Shown: piece after piece, positions 1-8,290 of the stretch
Numbering within the stretch: position 1 is the stretch's first letter
Layout of the letters: each line of letters begins with the position of its first letter
Origin: Roseateles_B sp051857535
GTDB lineage: Bacteria > Pseudomonadota > Gammaproteobacteria > Burkholderiales > Burkholderiaceae_C
Assembly (NCBI RefSeq): GCF_051857535.1
Contig: NZ_JBPZGY010000005.1
Location: forward strand, 372,001-436,000
DNA length: 64,000 bases
Direction of reading: 5' to 3'
Position numbers and translations under genes: made by a program
Notes under the pieces: model-generated
Databases searched by the model: none
The model's input: the letters and a program-made list of their open reading frames with translations, nothing else
What the model was told of the DNA's origin: nothing

Positions 1-1
1 T

Positions 2-91
2 GTGTGGGATGAGCACCAGCCGCTGGAGACCGTCATCCGGCTGGATGGCCTGCTCCAGCCCCAGGTCGACATGCTGAACCGCGTGATCTGA
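2..91 (+). CDS. 3' end of an unidentified gene (partial)
   Basis: An open frame runs in from the left edge and stops at a TGA at 89-91, giving the last 29 residues of a protein ending ...VDMLNRVI. Codon use (CTG, GTC, GAG, ACC) is typical of the other genes. It converges on the minus-strand gene that ends at 107, leaving 15 bp between the stops. Nothing in this tail allows a family call. Confidence 0.5.
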   Translation: MWDEHQPLETVIRLDGLLQPQVDMLNRVI

Positions 92-106
92 ACTCTGGCG
101 TACAGG

Positions 107-904
107 CTAGCGCCCGGCGCCCAGCAGCGCTCGGGCCGCCTCGATGCGCTGCGCCAGCGGTGCGGTGCCGTCGCGCATGACCTGCATCAGGAAGGCGGTG
201 GCTGCTGCCCTGGGGTCTTCGGAGGTGCTGGGCGAGCCGCTCGAAGGGAGCGCTCCTGGGGCCTTGGCCACCGTGCTGGGGCTGGTGGGGAGTGCGGGTG
301 CTGGTGCTGGTGCTGGTGCTGGTGCTGGTGCCAGCCTGGACAGTGCGTCCGCCAGGGCGCCTGGGGGAATCGGCGCCACGCTGGCCAGCACGTCGGCCTG
401 TGCATCGGGCCCGGGGGCCATGTCGAGCCAGGGGCTGTCGCCGAAGACGGGGGCGAGGTCAGCGCTCACGAAGGCGGACCAGCGATCCGGCTCGGCCTGC
501 GCCTGTGGTGGCAGGGCGATGACCTGCCGCGGGGCGGCCTCCCCGCTGCTGCATGTCTCTCCGGCCTGCAGGTGCAGACGAGGCGGCGGGACGTCCGGCA
601 GGTAGCGCAGGCACAAGGCCTGCAGGAAAGCGAGGCCCTGTTGCGCTTCGATGGGCTCTGCCATCGGAAACCACAGCTGATAGCCGTCACGCCCCGATAT
701 GGCAATGGCAGGAGCCGGCAAGGCCAGTTCCTGCTGGACGCCCTGCCAGACCGGTGCCAGCGTCGACCAGCTCGCCGGGCGGGACAGCTCGATCAGCAAG
801 GCGCGCGTGCGGCCGTCGGCCGCCTGCAGCGTGGGCACGGCGCCCTCTGGCGTGGTGCCGTGTGGGAGGAAAAGGCGTTGCCGCTGGGCATGGAGTCGGT
901 TCAT
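107..904 (-). CDS. Uncharacterised protein with Ala-Pro linker
   Basis: A 265-residue protein that I do not recognise. The N-terminal two thirds looks globular, with a patch SGRDGYQLWF near residue 70 followed by a Leu-rich helix. Residues about 190-203 are an (AP)n run encoded by a hexanucleotide repeat (plus-strand CTGGTG units at about 297-332). The C-terminal 30 residues (PRAAATAFLMQVMRDGT...) look like a short helical domain. No signal peptide or membrane segment is visible. It lies 51 bp downstream of the GGDEF-EAL gene on the same strand, so co-transcription is possible but the functional link is unknown. The repeat is in frame, so slippage would change linker length, not the frame. 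Confidence 0.7.
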   Translation of the reverse strand: MNRLHAQRQRLFLPHGTTPEGAVPTLQAADGRTRALLIELSRPASWSTLAPVWQGVQQELALPAPAIAISGRDGYQLWFPMAEPIEAQQGLAFLQALCLRYLPDVPPPRLHLQAGETCSSGEAAPRQVIALPPQAQAEPDRWSAFVSADLAPVFGDSPWLDMAPGPDAQADVLASVAPIPPGALADALSRLAPAPAPAPAPAPALPTSPSTVAKAPGALPSSGSPSTSEDPRAAATAFLMQVMRDGTAPLAQRIEAARALLGAGR

Positions 905-955
905 GGTGATGCGGGAAATCGGGGCCAGGGGCGGGGGCGGCGCGCAGGCCGTGCT

Positions 956-3796
956 TCAGGTGGGCGAGTCCGTGGCTCGGGCCATCACCCAGGCCTCGAA
1001 TTCTGATGCCGGCGCCGGGCGGCTGAAGAGATAGCCCTGGTAATGCACGCAGCCCAGGGCCATCAGGGCTTCGCGCTGCGCCGCGGTCTCCACGCCTTCG
1101 GCGATCACGGTCAAGCCCATGCTGTCAGCCAGGGCAACGACCATTTTGGCGATGGCGGCATCGTTGGGGTCGACCAGGATGTCGCGTACAAAGCCTTGGT
1201 CGATCTTGAGCTGGTCCAGCGGCAGCCGCTTGAGGTAGGACAGCGAGGAGTAGCCCGTCCCGAAATCGTCCAGCGAGAAGCCCAGGCCCAGGCCCTTGAG
1301 CGCGTTCATCTTGGCGGTCACGTCCTCGATGTTGGTGGCCAGCATGCTCTCGGTCATCTCCAGCTTCAGCGTCTGGGCGCGGGCGCCGCTGCGCATGAGC
1401 GTGGTCATGACCTGTTCGACGAAGTCGCTCTCGCCAAACTGGCGCGCACTGACGTTGACCGACAGGCTCAGCTGCGACAGCCCCGGCATCGTGCGCCAGC
1501 GCGCCAGCTGCGCGCAGGCGGTCTCCAGTACCCATTGGCCCAGAGGCAGGATGAGTCCGGAGGACTCGGCCAGCGGGATGAATTCCGCCGGCGAGATCAT
1601 GCCGCGGCGCGGGTCCAGCCAGCGCACCAGGGCCTCGGCGCCCACGACCCGGCCCTGGGCGTTCACCTGGGGTTGGTAGAAAAGCTGGAACTGCTGCTGC
1701 TCGATGGCCTCGCGCAGGCCTGCTTCCAGGGCCGCGCGGGCGCTGACCACCGACTGCATCTGCGGGTCGAAGAACTGCAGGGTGTTGCGCCCGGCCGCCT
1801 TGGCCTGGTACATGGCCAGCTCGGCGCGGCGCAGTGGCTCGGTCGGTGCTTCGGTGGCACCGTCGGACGGGTGCCCGAACAGCGCAATACCCACGCTGGC
1901 CGTGCGGTGCTGGGTGGACCCACCCAGCAGATAGGGCTGCTTGAGCGCCAGCAGCAACTTCTCGGCGACGGCCTCTGCATGGGAGGCGGTCTCCTCGCGC
2001 TGTCCGCTGAACTCGTCCAGCACGATGGCGAACTCGTCCCCACCCAGCCGCGCTGCCGTGTCGCCCTCCTGCACGCACTGGCTCAGGCGGCGAGCCACCT
2101 CCTGCAGCAGCAGGTCCCCCTGGTCATGCCCCAGGGCCTCGTTGACGGTCTTGAAGTCGTCCAAGTCCACGTACAGCAGGGCACCCAGGCGGTGGTGGCG
2201 CTGGCAGCCGATCATGGCCTGCTGCAGCCGGTCCATGAACAGGCGCCGGTTGGGCAGGCCGGTCAGCGGGTCGGAGAATGACAGGCTGTGGATGCGCTCC
2301 TCCGAGGCCTTGCGTTCGCTGATGTCGCGGGTGATGGAGAGGATGCAGGGCACGCCATCCAGGCTGATGAGCTGGGCCGAGATCAGGCCGGTCCACACGC
2401 GGCCGTCACGGGCCGTGAACTCGGCTTCCATATTGCTGCAGGTGCCCGTCTTCATGAGCGGCTGGATGAGGCGCTGTCGGTCCTCGGGGTGGCGCCACAG
2501 CCGGATGTCGTGCACCGTCTTGCCGGCCAGGCTTTCACGCGGCCAGCCGGTCAAGGGCTGGAAGCTGTCGTTGACCTCGATGAATCGGCCGGTGCTCAGC
2601 TGGGTGATGCACAGCGCGTCTGGACTGGTGCGAAAGGCGATGCGGAAGCGCTCCTCGCTCTGGCGCAGCCGGGCGTCGGCATGCATGCGCGCGTCCAGCA
2701 TGGCGTTGAGCTCCCGGGCGATGGCCCGCAACTCGGCAGGCCCGGCCGGCTCGGCGCGCTCGTCGATCGCGCCAGCTCCCACGGCGGCCATGGTGCGGGA
2801 GATGGCCTCCACGGGGCGCGCGATGCGGCGTGTCAGCTGCAGTGTGACCAGGCCGACCAGCAACAGCAGGCTGGCAATGAAGCCCAGGCGCTGCCAGGCC
2901 AGTTGCACCACCGGCGCCATCACGGTGGCTTCATCAAGGGCCACGAAGACGATCCAGTCGCTGCGGGGCACGGGGCTGAAGGAGAACAGGCGCGGGATGC
3001 CCTCGAAGTCCGGCGCGGCCATCACGCCTTCGCGCTCGCGGAGCATGCGGGATGAGGTCTCGGGGTGGGCGGGCTTGCCGACGCGCTCCTCGGCCCGTTC
3101 GGAGCGCGCGATCACGACGCCGTCGCTGTTGATCATGCCGACGAAGGACTTGGGCGGGACGGTGCCTGCGGGCAGCAGCGGCCGGTAGTTGGCCAGATCT
3201 ACGGCGAGACCGACGACACCGCTGATGGCGCCGTCCTCGCGCCGGATGGGATAGGCCAGGGTGGACACCCAGCGCCCGGTAATGAAGCCCTGGGCGGGCT
3301 TGCCCACGGTGAAGCGGCCACTGCGCAGCACTTCATTGAAGTAGAAGCGCGGATCCGGCCCGGCAGTGCGCCCCGGGAGCAGGCTTGTCGCGCTGCAGAC
3401 CAGCTGCCCCGCTGCATCCAGCGTGAGCACATTGGCATAGGCCGGCTGGAATTGCATCAGCTCGCCCATGACGGGGTCGCAGCGCGTCCTGTCCAGGGCG
3501 CTGATGCCAGGGCGCTCGGCCAGGCGGCTCAGCATGCGTTCCGCCTGCGCCAGGAAGAGCTCGGTCTGTGCGCCATACAGCAGCTTCGCGGCCCCGGCCT
3601 GGCGATAGGCGGCGGCCAGGTTGGCCTTGTATTGCTGATGGGTGTCGTAGCCCAGCGAGATGACCAGTGCCAGCATGGGCAGGGCGACCACGCCCAGCAA
3701 GGCGGTGCGCATGGTCATGCCTTGCGGCTGCGCCGCAGGCGAACCCTTGGTGGCTGCCGCCGGGCCGGGTGCTGGGGGACTCTTCAGCGTGAACAA
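956..3796 (-). CDS. Cache-HAMP-PAS-GGDEF-EAL cyclic-di-GMP protein
   Basis: A 946-residue inner-membrane sensor predicted to make and/or break cyclic-di-GMP. Order: a membrane helix at about 30-48, a periplasmic Cache-like sensor to about 300, a second helix at about 305-323, a HAMP-like linker, a PAS domain at about 380-500, GGDEF at about 505-680 and EAL at about 690-940. The GGDEF signature (RLGGDEFA, about 583-590) is intact. The residues five before it read QEGD instead of RxxD, so the product-inhibition site seems absent. The EAL half keeps EAL (about 721), DDFGTGYSS (about 842) and AEGVET (about 900), so both activities are plausible. The ligand of the Cache domain cannot be told from sequence. 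Confidence 0.93.
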   Translation of the reverse strand: MFTLKSPPAPGPAAATKGSPAAQPQGMTMRTALLGVVALPMLALVISLGYDTHQQYKANLAAAYRQAGAAKLLYGAQTELFLAQAERMLSRLAERPGISALDRTRCDPVMGELMQFQPAYANVLTLDAAGQLVCSATSLLPGRTAGPDPRFYFNEVLRSGRFTVGKPAQGFITGRWVSTLAYPIRREDGAISGVVGLAVDLANYRPLLPAGTVPPKSFVGMINSDGVVIARSERAEERVGKPAHPETSSRMLREREGVMAAPDFEGIPRLFSFSPVPRSDWIVFVALDEATVMAPVVQLAWQRLGFIASLLLLVGLVTLQLTRRIARPVEAISRTMAAVGAGAIDERAEPAGPAELRAIARELNAMLDARMHADARLRQSEERFRIAFRTSPDALCITQLSTGRFIEVNDSFQPLTGWPRESLAGKTVHDIRLWRHPEDRQRLIQPLMKTGTCSNMEAEFTARDGRVWTGLISAQLISLDGVPCILSITRDISERKASEERIHSLSFSDPLTGLPNRRLFMDRLQQAMIGCQRHHRLGALLYVDLDDFKTVNEALGHDQGDLLLQEVARRLSQCVQEGDTAARLGGDEFAIVLDEFSGQREETASHAEAVAEKLLLALKQPYLLGGSTQHRTASVGIALFGHPSDGATEAPTEPLRRAELAMYQAKAAGRNTLQFFDPQMQSVVSARAALEAGLREAIEQQQFQLFYQPQVNAQGRVVGAEALVRWLDPRRGMISPAEFIPLAESSGLILPLGQWVLETACAQLARWRTMPGLSQLSLSVNVSARQFGESDFVEQVMTTLMRSGARAQTLKLEMTESMLATNIEDVTAKMNALKGLGLGFSLDDFGTGYSSLSYLKRLPLDQLKIDQGFVRDILVDPNDAAIAKMVVALADSMGLTVIAEGVETAAQREALMALGCVHYQGYLFSRPAPASEFEAWVMARATDSPT

Positions 3797-4003
3797 GATG
3801 CCGTCTCCATCAGGACGGCAAGCCTACCCCCAATGTGGTGCCCGCAAGCCAATGGGGGCGCCTCGCCACCTGTCTCCGTTCAGAATTGGCAGGCCTGGGG
3901 CAAAGCCTGTTGGTGTCACGCTGCAGTTCAGCGCTGCGGCGCAGCCGCTCCGGTCAGGGGGCTGGGGAGGCGGCAAGGCGTTCTGGCCGGCCCGGGGCGG
4001 ACA

Positions 4004-5614
4004 TCAAAGCGATCCCAGCAGGCGGCCGGCCACATGCCAGCCTGCGACGAAGGCCTCCTCGAAGACCGAGTAGGCGGCCAGGTCGCTGTGCGCGAAATGC
4101 AGGCGACCCTGGGGCTGGCGCAGGGCCTTCAGGGCCGCGCTGCCGCGCAGGCCGGGCACCGGGATGCTCATGGCATGGCCCCAGCGCATGAGGTCCATGC
4201 GTTGCAGCTTGCCCGCCAGGTCCGGATGCACGTCCAGCATGGGCGCCAACAGTTCCTGCGCCCAGGCGCTCCAGGGCGATGCCAGCAGCGCCGGGCGCTG
4301 CGACTGGGGCAGCGCCCAGTAGGTCGTCAGCACCGTTGGCCCTGGCGTGGGATCCAGTCGCTGGTGGCCGGCGTCCACATAGCCCAGTTGCTCGCTGCCG
4401 TAGATCACGTTGTCCCAGCTGAGCCCGGCCCCGCTGCGCTCCAGCAACGGGGCGGCGAGCTGCAGATTGGCCACCAGCCAGGGCGCGTGCGGCTGCAGGG
4501 CGACGGCCTCGCGCAGGGCTGGCGGTGCGTCGTCCAGCAGGCGGGCGGCCACGAACAGGGGGGTGGCCATCACCATCTGCTGGGCCTGCCAGCGCTCGCC
4601 GGCTTGCGAGGCCGCGTTCCAGACCAGCACCTCGGTCTGCTGCCGGCCCTGTTCGACGCGCAGCACCAGTCGGCCGGTCTGCAGACGCTCGGCCAGGGGG
4701 CGGGCCATCTGCCGGGTCAGCCAGGCATTGCCTTCGGGCCAGGTCAGCACGGCATCGCGTTCGTCGTCGCCCGCCTGCGAGTCGCCGCCGTGAAAGCCGT
4801 GGCGGCTGGCGAAGTAGTGCAGACCGGCCCAGGCGCTGACGGTGTCGGCGCCGGCGCCGTAGTCGTCGCGGCAGCAGTAGTCCAGGTACCAGCGCAGCTG
4901 CGCGTCATCCAGGCCCTGAGCATCCAGCCAGCGGGCGAAGGTTTGCGCATCCAGTGCGGCATGGGCGGGCGTCCAGGGCGCGCGGTGCGATGGCATGGCA
5001 AAGCCCAGGGTCTGGGCTTGCGACACGGCCTGCGCGAAGCGCCGGTACTGCTGGCGAGTGGCCGTGCCCTGGGCCGGCGGCAACAAGCCCTCGTGCCACT
5101 GGCCCTCGAAGAAGAGGCGCTCCTGTGGGCTGTGGCACAGGAACCGCTCCTCGTAGACCGTGCGCCCGCTCAGCTGACGGCTGACGCCCAGCTCCTCCAG
5201 CAGTTGCGCGACTTCAGGTGCCTGTGGACCGGGCGTGGGCAGGTAATGCGCCCCCAGCGGGCAAGCCTGCCCACCCATGCGGTGTCCGCGCGCATTGCCG
5301 CCGGCCTCGTCTTCCAGCTCCAGCAGGGCGAAGTCGCGGCCGGCCTGGGCCAGTCGGCGGGCGCAGGCAAGACCTGACACCCCACCGCCGACGATGAGGG
5401 TGTCAGTACGCCGCGGCACGGCCTCGCGAGCGGCGCGCATCAGGCGATCGCGCGTGCCCGCCTCGCGCAGCAGGTGCCCGCGGTCCGCATGGGCGCCCAC
5501 CCAGGCGCCTTGCAGGGGCGGCTGCTCGCGGGCCGTGCAGCCACCCATCAGCATTGACGCGGCCCAGGCGGTGGATGAGGCGCCCAGCGTGGCCAGCAGC
5601 TCGCGGCGGCGCAT
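4004..5614 (-). CDS. FAD-dependent amine-oxidase-like protein, exported
   Basis: A 536-residue flavoprotein. The start at 5614 is chosen because it places MRRRELLATLG at the N-terminus, a Tat-like Arg-rich signal with a hydrophobic stretch and a weak lipobox ending at Cys26. Residues about 74-90 form an FAD-binding Rossmann motif (GGGVSGLACARR) followed by an acidic strand end (LLELEDEAGG), the layout of flavin amine oxidases and phytoene-desaturase-like proteins. It begins 2 bp after the spermidine-synthase-like gene and is the last gene of the seven-gene minus-strand cluster, so polyamine oxidation is an attractive inference. The substrate is not shown by the sequence. Confidence 0.82.
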   Translation of the reverse strand: MRRRELLATLGASSTAWAASMLMGGCTAREQPPLQGAWVGAHADRGHLLREAGTRDRLMRAAREAVPRRTDTLIVGGGVSGLACARRLAQAGRDFALLELEDEAGGNARGHRMGGQACPLGAHYLPTPGPQAPEVAQLLEELGVSRQLSGRTVYEERFLCHSPQERLFFEGQWHEGLLPPAQGTATRQQYRRFAQAVSQAQTLGFAMPSHRAPWTPAHAALDAQTFARWLDAQGLDDAQLRWYLDYCCRDDYGAGADTVSAWAGLHYFASRHGFHGGDSQAGDDERDAVLTWPEGNAWLTRQMARPLAERLQTGRLVLRVEQGRQQTEVLVWNAASQAGERWQAQQMVMATPLFVAARLLDDAPPALREAVALQPHAPWLVANLQLAAPLLERSGAGLSWDNVIYGSEQLGYVDAGHQRLDPTPGPTVLTTYWALPQSQRPALLASPWSAWAQELLAPMLDVHPDLAGKLQRMDLMRWGHAMSIPVPGLRGSAALKALRQPQGRLHFAHSDLAAYSVFEEAFVAGWHVAGRLLGSL

Positions 5615-5616
5615 GG

Positions 5617-7191
5617 TCAGTGCACCTTGCCCCACTCGGCCTCGAACTCGCGTACCAGGGCCTGGTTGGACAGGCGGTTGACCTCGGTCTCGACCCGGCC
5701 CATGTCCCCAGGGAAGCTCATCATCGTAGGCAGGCTGTCCAGCGTGAGGAAGCGCAGGCCCGGCGGCAGGCCTCGCGGCACGGCCCAGGGGCGGCGCGAG
5801 GCCATGACGAAGCCCCACTCGCCGAAGCTGGGCACGTGCGCGTGGTAGGGCGTGGTGGACAGCCCCACCGACTCCAGCGTGTTCACCACGGTCCAGAAGC
5901 TGCGGCGCGCGATGAGCGGCGAGGTGGTCTGCACCACGGCATAGCCGCCAGCGTCCAGGTGCTGGTCTATCAGCTGGTAGAAGCTGGTGGTGTAGAGCTT
6001 GCCCAGGGCGAAGTTGCTGGGGTCGGGGAAGTCGATCACGATGACGTCGAAGCGCTCCTCGTGCTGCTCCAGCCAGCCGAAGGCGTCGGCATTGACCACC
6101 CTCAGCTTGGGGTTGCGCAGGGCGTCCTGGTTGAGGCTGCGCAGCAGGGGAAGGGAGGAGAACAGCCGCGTCATGTGCGGGTCCAGCTCCACCAGCGTGA
6201 CCGAGAGCACCGAGGGGTAGCGCAGGATCTCGCGCACTGCCATGCCGTCGCCGCCGCCCAGCACCAGCACCCGGCGCGGCGCGCCGTGAGCGGCCATGGC
6301 AGGATGGACCAGGGCCTCGTGGTAGCGGTACTCGTCCTTGGAGTGGAACTGCAGATTGCCGTTGAGGAAGAGCCGCACGCCGGCCTTGCCCTGCGTGACG
6401 ACGATGCGCTGGTAGGCGCTGCTTTCCTTGATCAGGATGTGCTCGCCGTAGAAGCGGTCCTCGGCCCAGGTGGTGAGGCGGTCGGCGCCGGCCAGGCCGG
6501 CCAACAGCAGCAGGGCGGAGCCCGCGCAGGCCAGGGCATGCTGACGCCAGCCGCGCAGCTCGCCGCGGAACATCCACAGCGCCCAGCAGGCCACGGCCAC
6601 GTTGAGCAGGCCGAAGACCAGGCCCGTGCGCACCAGGCCCAGCTGGGGCACCAGCAGCAGCGGGAAGGCCAGGGCCACGACCAGCGCCCCCAGGTAGTCG
6701 AAGGTCAGCACCTGCGAGACCAGATCCTTGAGCGCATAGCGCTGGCGCACCTGGCGTTTGATGATGCGCATCACCAGCGGGATCTCCAGGCCCACCAGGA
6801 TGCCCACCAGCAGCACCAGGCCGTAGAGCAGGCTGCGGAAGACGAGCAGCTCGGAGGGCGGCAGCCAGCTGTGGGCCAGGAAGAGGCCGGCCGGCATGAG
6901 CCCGCCGATCACGCCCACCAGCAGCTCGATGCGCAGGAACTGCGCCACCAGCTGGCGCTCCACGAAGCGCGAGAGCCAGGACCCCAGGCCCATGGCGAAG
7001 AGATAGCAGCCGATGATGGTGCTGAACTGCAGCACCGAGTCGCCCATCAGGTAGCTGGCCAGGGCGCCTGCGGCCAGCTCGTAGACCAGGCCGCAGGCGG
7101 CGATCACGAAGACACTGGCCAGCAGCAGCAGCTCCTGCAGGCTGATGCGCTGGACGGCGGGCAGCGGCTCGTCGAGGGGCGCCTGGTTCAT
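5617..7191 (-). CDS. Membrane protein with C-terminal spermidine-synthase-like domain
   Basis: A 524-residue fusion. The first 235 residues hold about seven hydrophobic helices; the last 290 form a class I methyltransferase-like polyamine synthase domain. Visible motifs are LGGGDG (311-316, nucleotide loop), VELD (334-337), NADAF (367-371) and the DFPDPSN loop (387-393) that carries the spermidine-synthase catalytic Asp. Soluble spermidine synthases are about 290 residues, so this belongs to the membrane-linked subfamily. The start at 7191 follows the upstream stop by 1 bp and replaces a longer open frame whose N-terminus is Arg-rich and unlikely. The FAD gene follows 2 bp later. Whether it makes spermidine or another aminopropyl product is unknown. 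Confidence 0.9.
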   Translation of the reverse strand: MNQAPLDEPLPAVQRISLQELLLLASVFVIAACGLVYELAAGALASYLMGDSVLQFSTIIGCYLFAMGLGSWLSRFVERQLVAQFLRIELLVGVIGGLMPAGLFLAHSWLPPSELLVFRSLLYGLVLLVGILVGLEIPLVMRIIKRQVRQRYALKDLVSQVLTFDYLGALVVALAFPLLLVPQLGLVRTGLVFGLLNVAVACWALWMFRGELRGWRQHALACAGSALLLLAGLAGADRLTTWAEDRFYGEHILIKESSAYQRIVVTQGKAGVRLFLNGNLQFHSKDEYRYHEALVHPAMAAHGAPRRVLVLGGGDGMAVREILRYPSVLSVTLVELDPHMTRLFSSLPLLRSLNQDALRNPKLRVVNADAFGWLEQHEERFDVIVIDFPDPSNFALGKLYTTSFYQLIDQHLDAGGYAVVQTTSPLIARRSFWTVVNTLESVGLSTTPYHAHVPSFGEWGFVMASRRPWAVPRGLPPGLRFLTLDSLPTMMSFPGDMGRVETEVNRLSNQALVREFEAEWGKVH

Positions 7192-7192
7192 G

Positions 7193-7489
7193 TCAGATCG
7201 TCGCGCTCTGGCCCGGGAAGGCCTTGGACCAGTGCAGGATTTCCCAGCGTGCACGCAGGCCGGCCTGCGCGAAGGGATCGGCGGCGATCAGGGCCTGGAC
7301 GGCCTCGCGGCTGGGCGCCTCGACGACCCACAGCGCGCCGAGGGGCGGCAGAACCGGATCTTCGCGCAGCGATCCGGCGACGCGCACCTGATCGGCATGC
7401 GCGGCCAGCCAGTCGAGGTGGGCTTGCATGTGCTCGTGGCGCAGAGGCAGGGCCTCCTCGCGGTCATGGAATCGGACGATGAAAAGCAT
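7193..7489 (-). CDS. YCII-family small protein
   Basis: A 98-residue single-domain protein beginning MLFIVRF, with a His in the first helix region (LRHEHMQAHLDWL) and a C-terminal half of the form ALWVVEAPSREAVQALIAADPF. This is the ferredoxin-like YCII fold (YciI is a reported dehydrochlorinase-like relative, but most members have no known role). The start at 7489 is preferred over a much longer upstream frame because it matches the family N-terminus. It sits between the GNAT gene (24 bp upstream) and the spermidine-synthase-like gene (1 bp downstream), so it is translated as part of the cluster. Confidence 0.85.
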   Translation of the reverse strand: MLFIVRFHDREEALPLRHEHMQAHLDWLAAHADQVRVAGSLREDPVLPPLGALWVVEAPSREAVQALIAADPFAQAGLRARWEILHWSKAFPGQSATI

Positions 7490-7512
7490 GGGGACTGCGG
7501 TGGGCGCGGGAT

Positions 7513-8010
7513 TCAGGCGGGCTGGGCGATCCGCCTCAGCATGGGGTGGTCCAGAAGCATGGCGGTGTCGATGCGCAAGGCCAGTGCCTGCGCGCTCTCC
7601 CGCGCGGTCGCGAAGCCCAGCCGGCGGTGCAGGGCCAGCGAGGCGGCGTTGGTCTTGTAGACGTGGCTGTGCAGCCCCTGCACACCCTCGGCCTGAAGGA
7701 GGGCCGCGATGGCCGCGAACAGCCGGCGCCACAGGGCGGCGCCGCGGTGCATCGGGTCGCTGTTGATCATGCCCACGAACCAGTCCCTGCCTTCTGTCTC
7801 AGGCAGGGGGCGCAGCAGCACGTAGGCCAGCAGGGCGCGATCGCGGGCGAGGCCCAGGAAGCGGGCGCCGGGCAGGGAGGCCTCCAGCTGCGCGCGGTGC
7901 TGCCCGCCGTGCCAGGTCTTGCCCGCCGCCTCGGTGTGGGTGCGCAGCGTGCGTTCGTCCAGCGCGGCCATGGCGTCCAACCAGGGCAGAGGGTCCTGCA
8001 GCAGCTTCAA
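7513..8010 (-). CDS. GNAT-family N-acetyltransferase
   Basis: A 165-residue protein with the GNAT pattern: a central strand (FVGMINSDP), an acyl-CoA pyrophosphate-loop region MHRGAALWRRLFAAI, and the typical C-terminal VYKTNAASLALHRRLGF motif (N-x-x-S-x-x-L-x-x-x-L-G-F). It is 12 bp from the DUF350 gene and 24 bp from the YCII gene, all on the minus strand. In a cluster with a polyamine-synthase-like enzyme and a flavin amine oxidase, acetylation of a polyamine is a reasonable guess, but many GNAT enzymes act on proteins or small metabolites and nothing in the sequence fixes the substrate. Confidence 0.85.
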   Translation of the reverse strand: MKLLQDPLPWLDAMAALDERTLRTHTEAAGKTWHGGQHRAQLEASLPGARFLGLARDRALLAYVLLRPLPETEGRDWFVGMINSDPMHRGAALWRRLFAAIAALLQAEGVQGLHSHVYKTNAASLALHRRLGFATARESAQALALRIDTAMLLDHPMLRRIAQPA

Positions 8011-8022
8011 CGCGGCCCGCCC

Positions 8023-8247
8023 TCATCCATGGATGGCCGCCGCCACGATCTGCCCGATGGAGATGCACATGGCCGCCACCACCACGGCCAGGGCCATGTT
8101 CTTGTGCTCGACGATCTCTTCCCAGAGCTTGTAGGGGGTGAGCTTGTCGATGATGACGAAGCTGATCCAGAACACCAGCACGCCGACGATGGCGTAGAGG
8201 ATGGATCCCAGCACGATGCCGGGCTTGAGGTATTCGAAGCCATTCAT
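8023..8247 (-). CDS. DUF350 two-helix membrane protein
   Basis: A 74-residue membrane protein with two hydrophobic helices (IVLGSILYAIVGVLVFWISF and NMALAVVVAAMCISIGQIVA) separated by a charged loop (DKLTPYKLWEEIVEHKN). This is one DUF350 repeat; the E. coli relative YjfL carries two repeats and is about 132 residues, so this is the short form. The start at 8247 is chosen because it gives the family N-terminus and removes an implausible long extension. It lies 43 bp downstream of the DUF4178 gene. DUF350 proteins commonly travel with DUF4178, SPFH and polyamine-synthase genes, exactly the company seen here; their biochemical role is not established. Confidence 0.88.
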   Translation of the reverse strand: MNGFEYLKPGIVLGSILYAIVGVLVFWISFVIIDKLTPYKLWEEIVEHKNMALAVVVAAMCISIGQIVAAAIHG

Positions 8248-8290
8248 GAGGTGGTCGCCTTTCCAGTGTTCGCTGTGATCCCTGCGGGAC

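Noticed and set aside
3065..5377. Very long plus-strand reading frame opposite the GGDEF-EAL and FAD genes
   Set aside because: It is an antisense shadow typical of G+C-rich DNA: Gly/His/Gln/Arg-rich with no domain, whereas the minus strand has clear domains.
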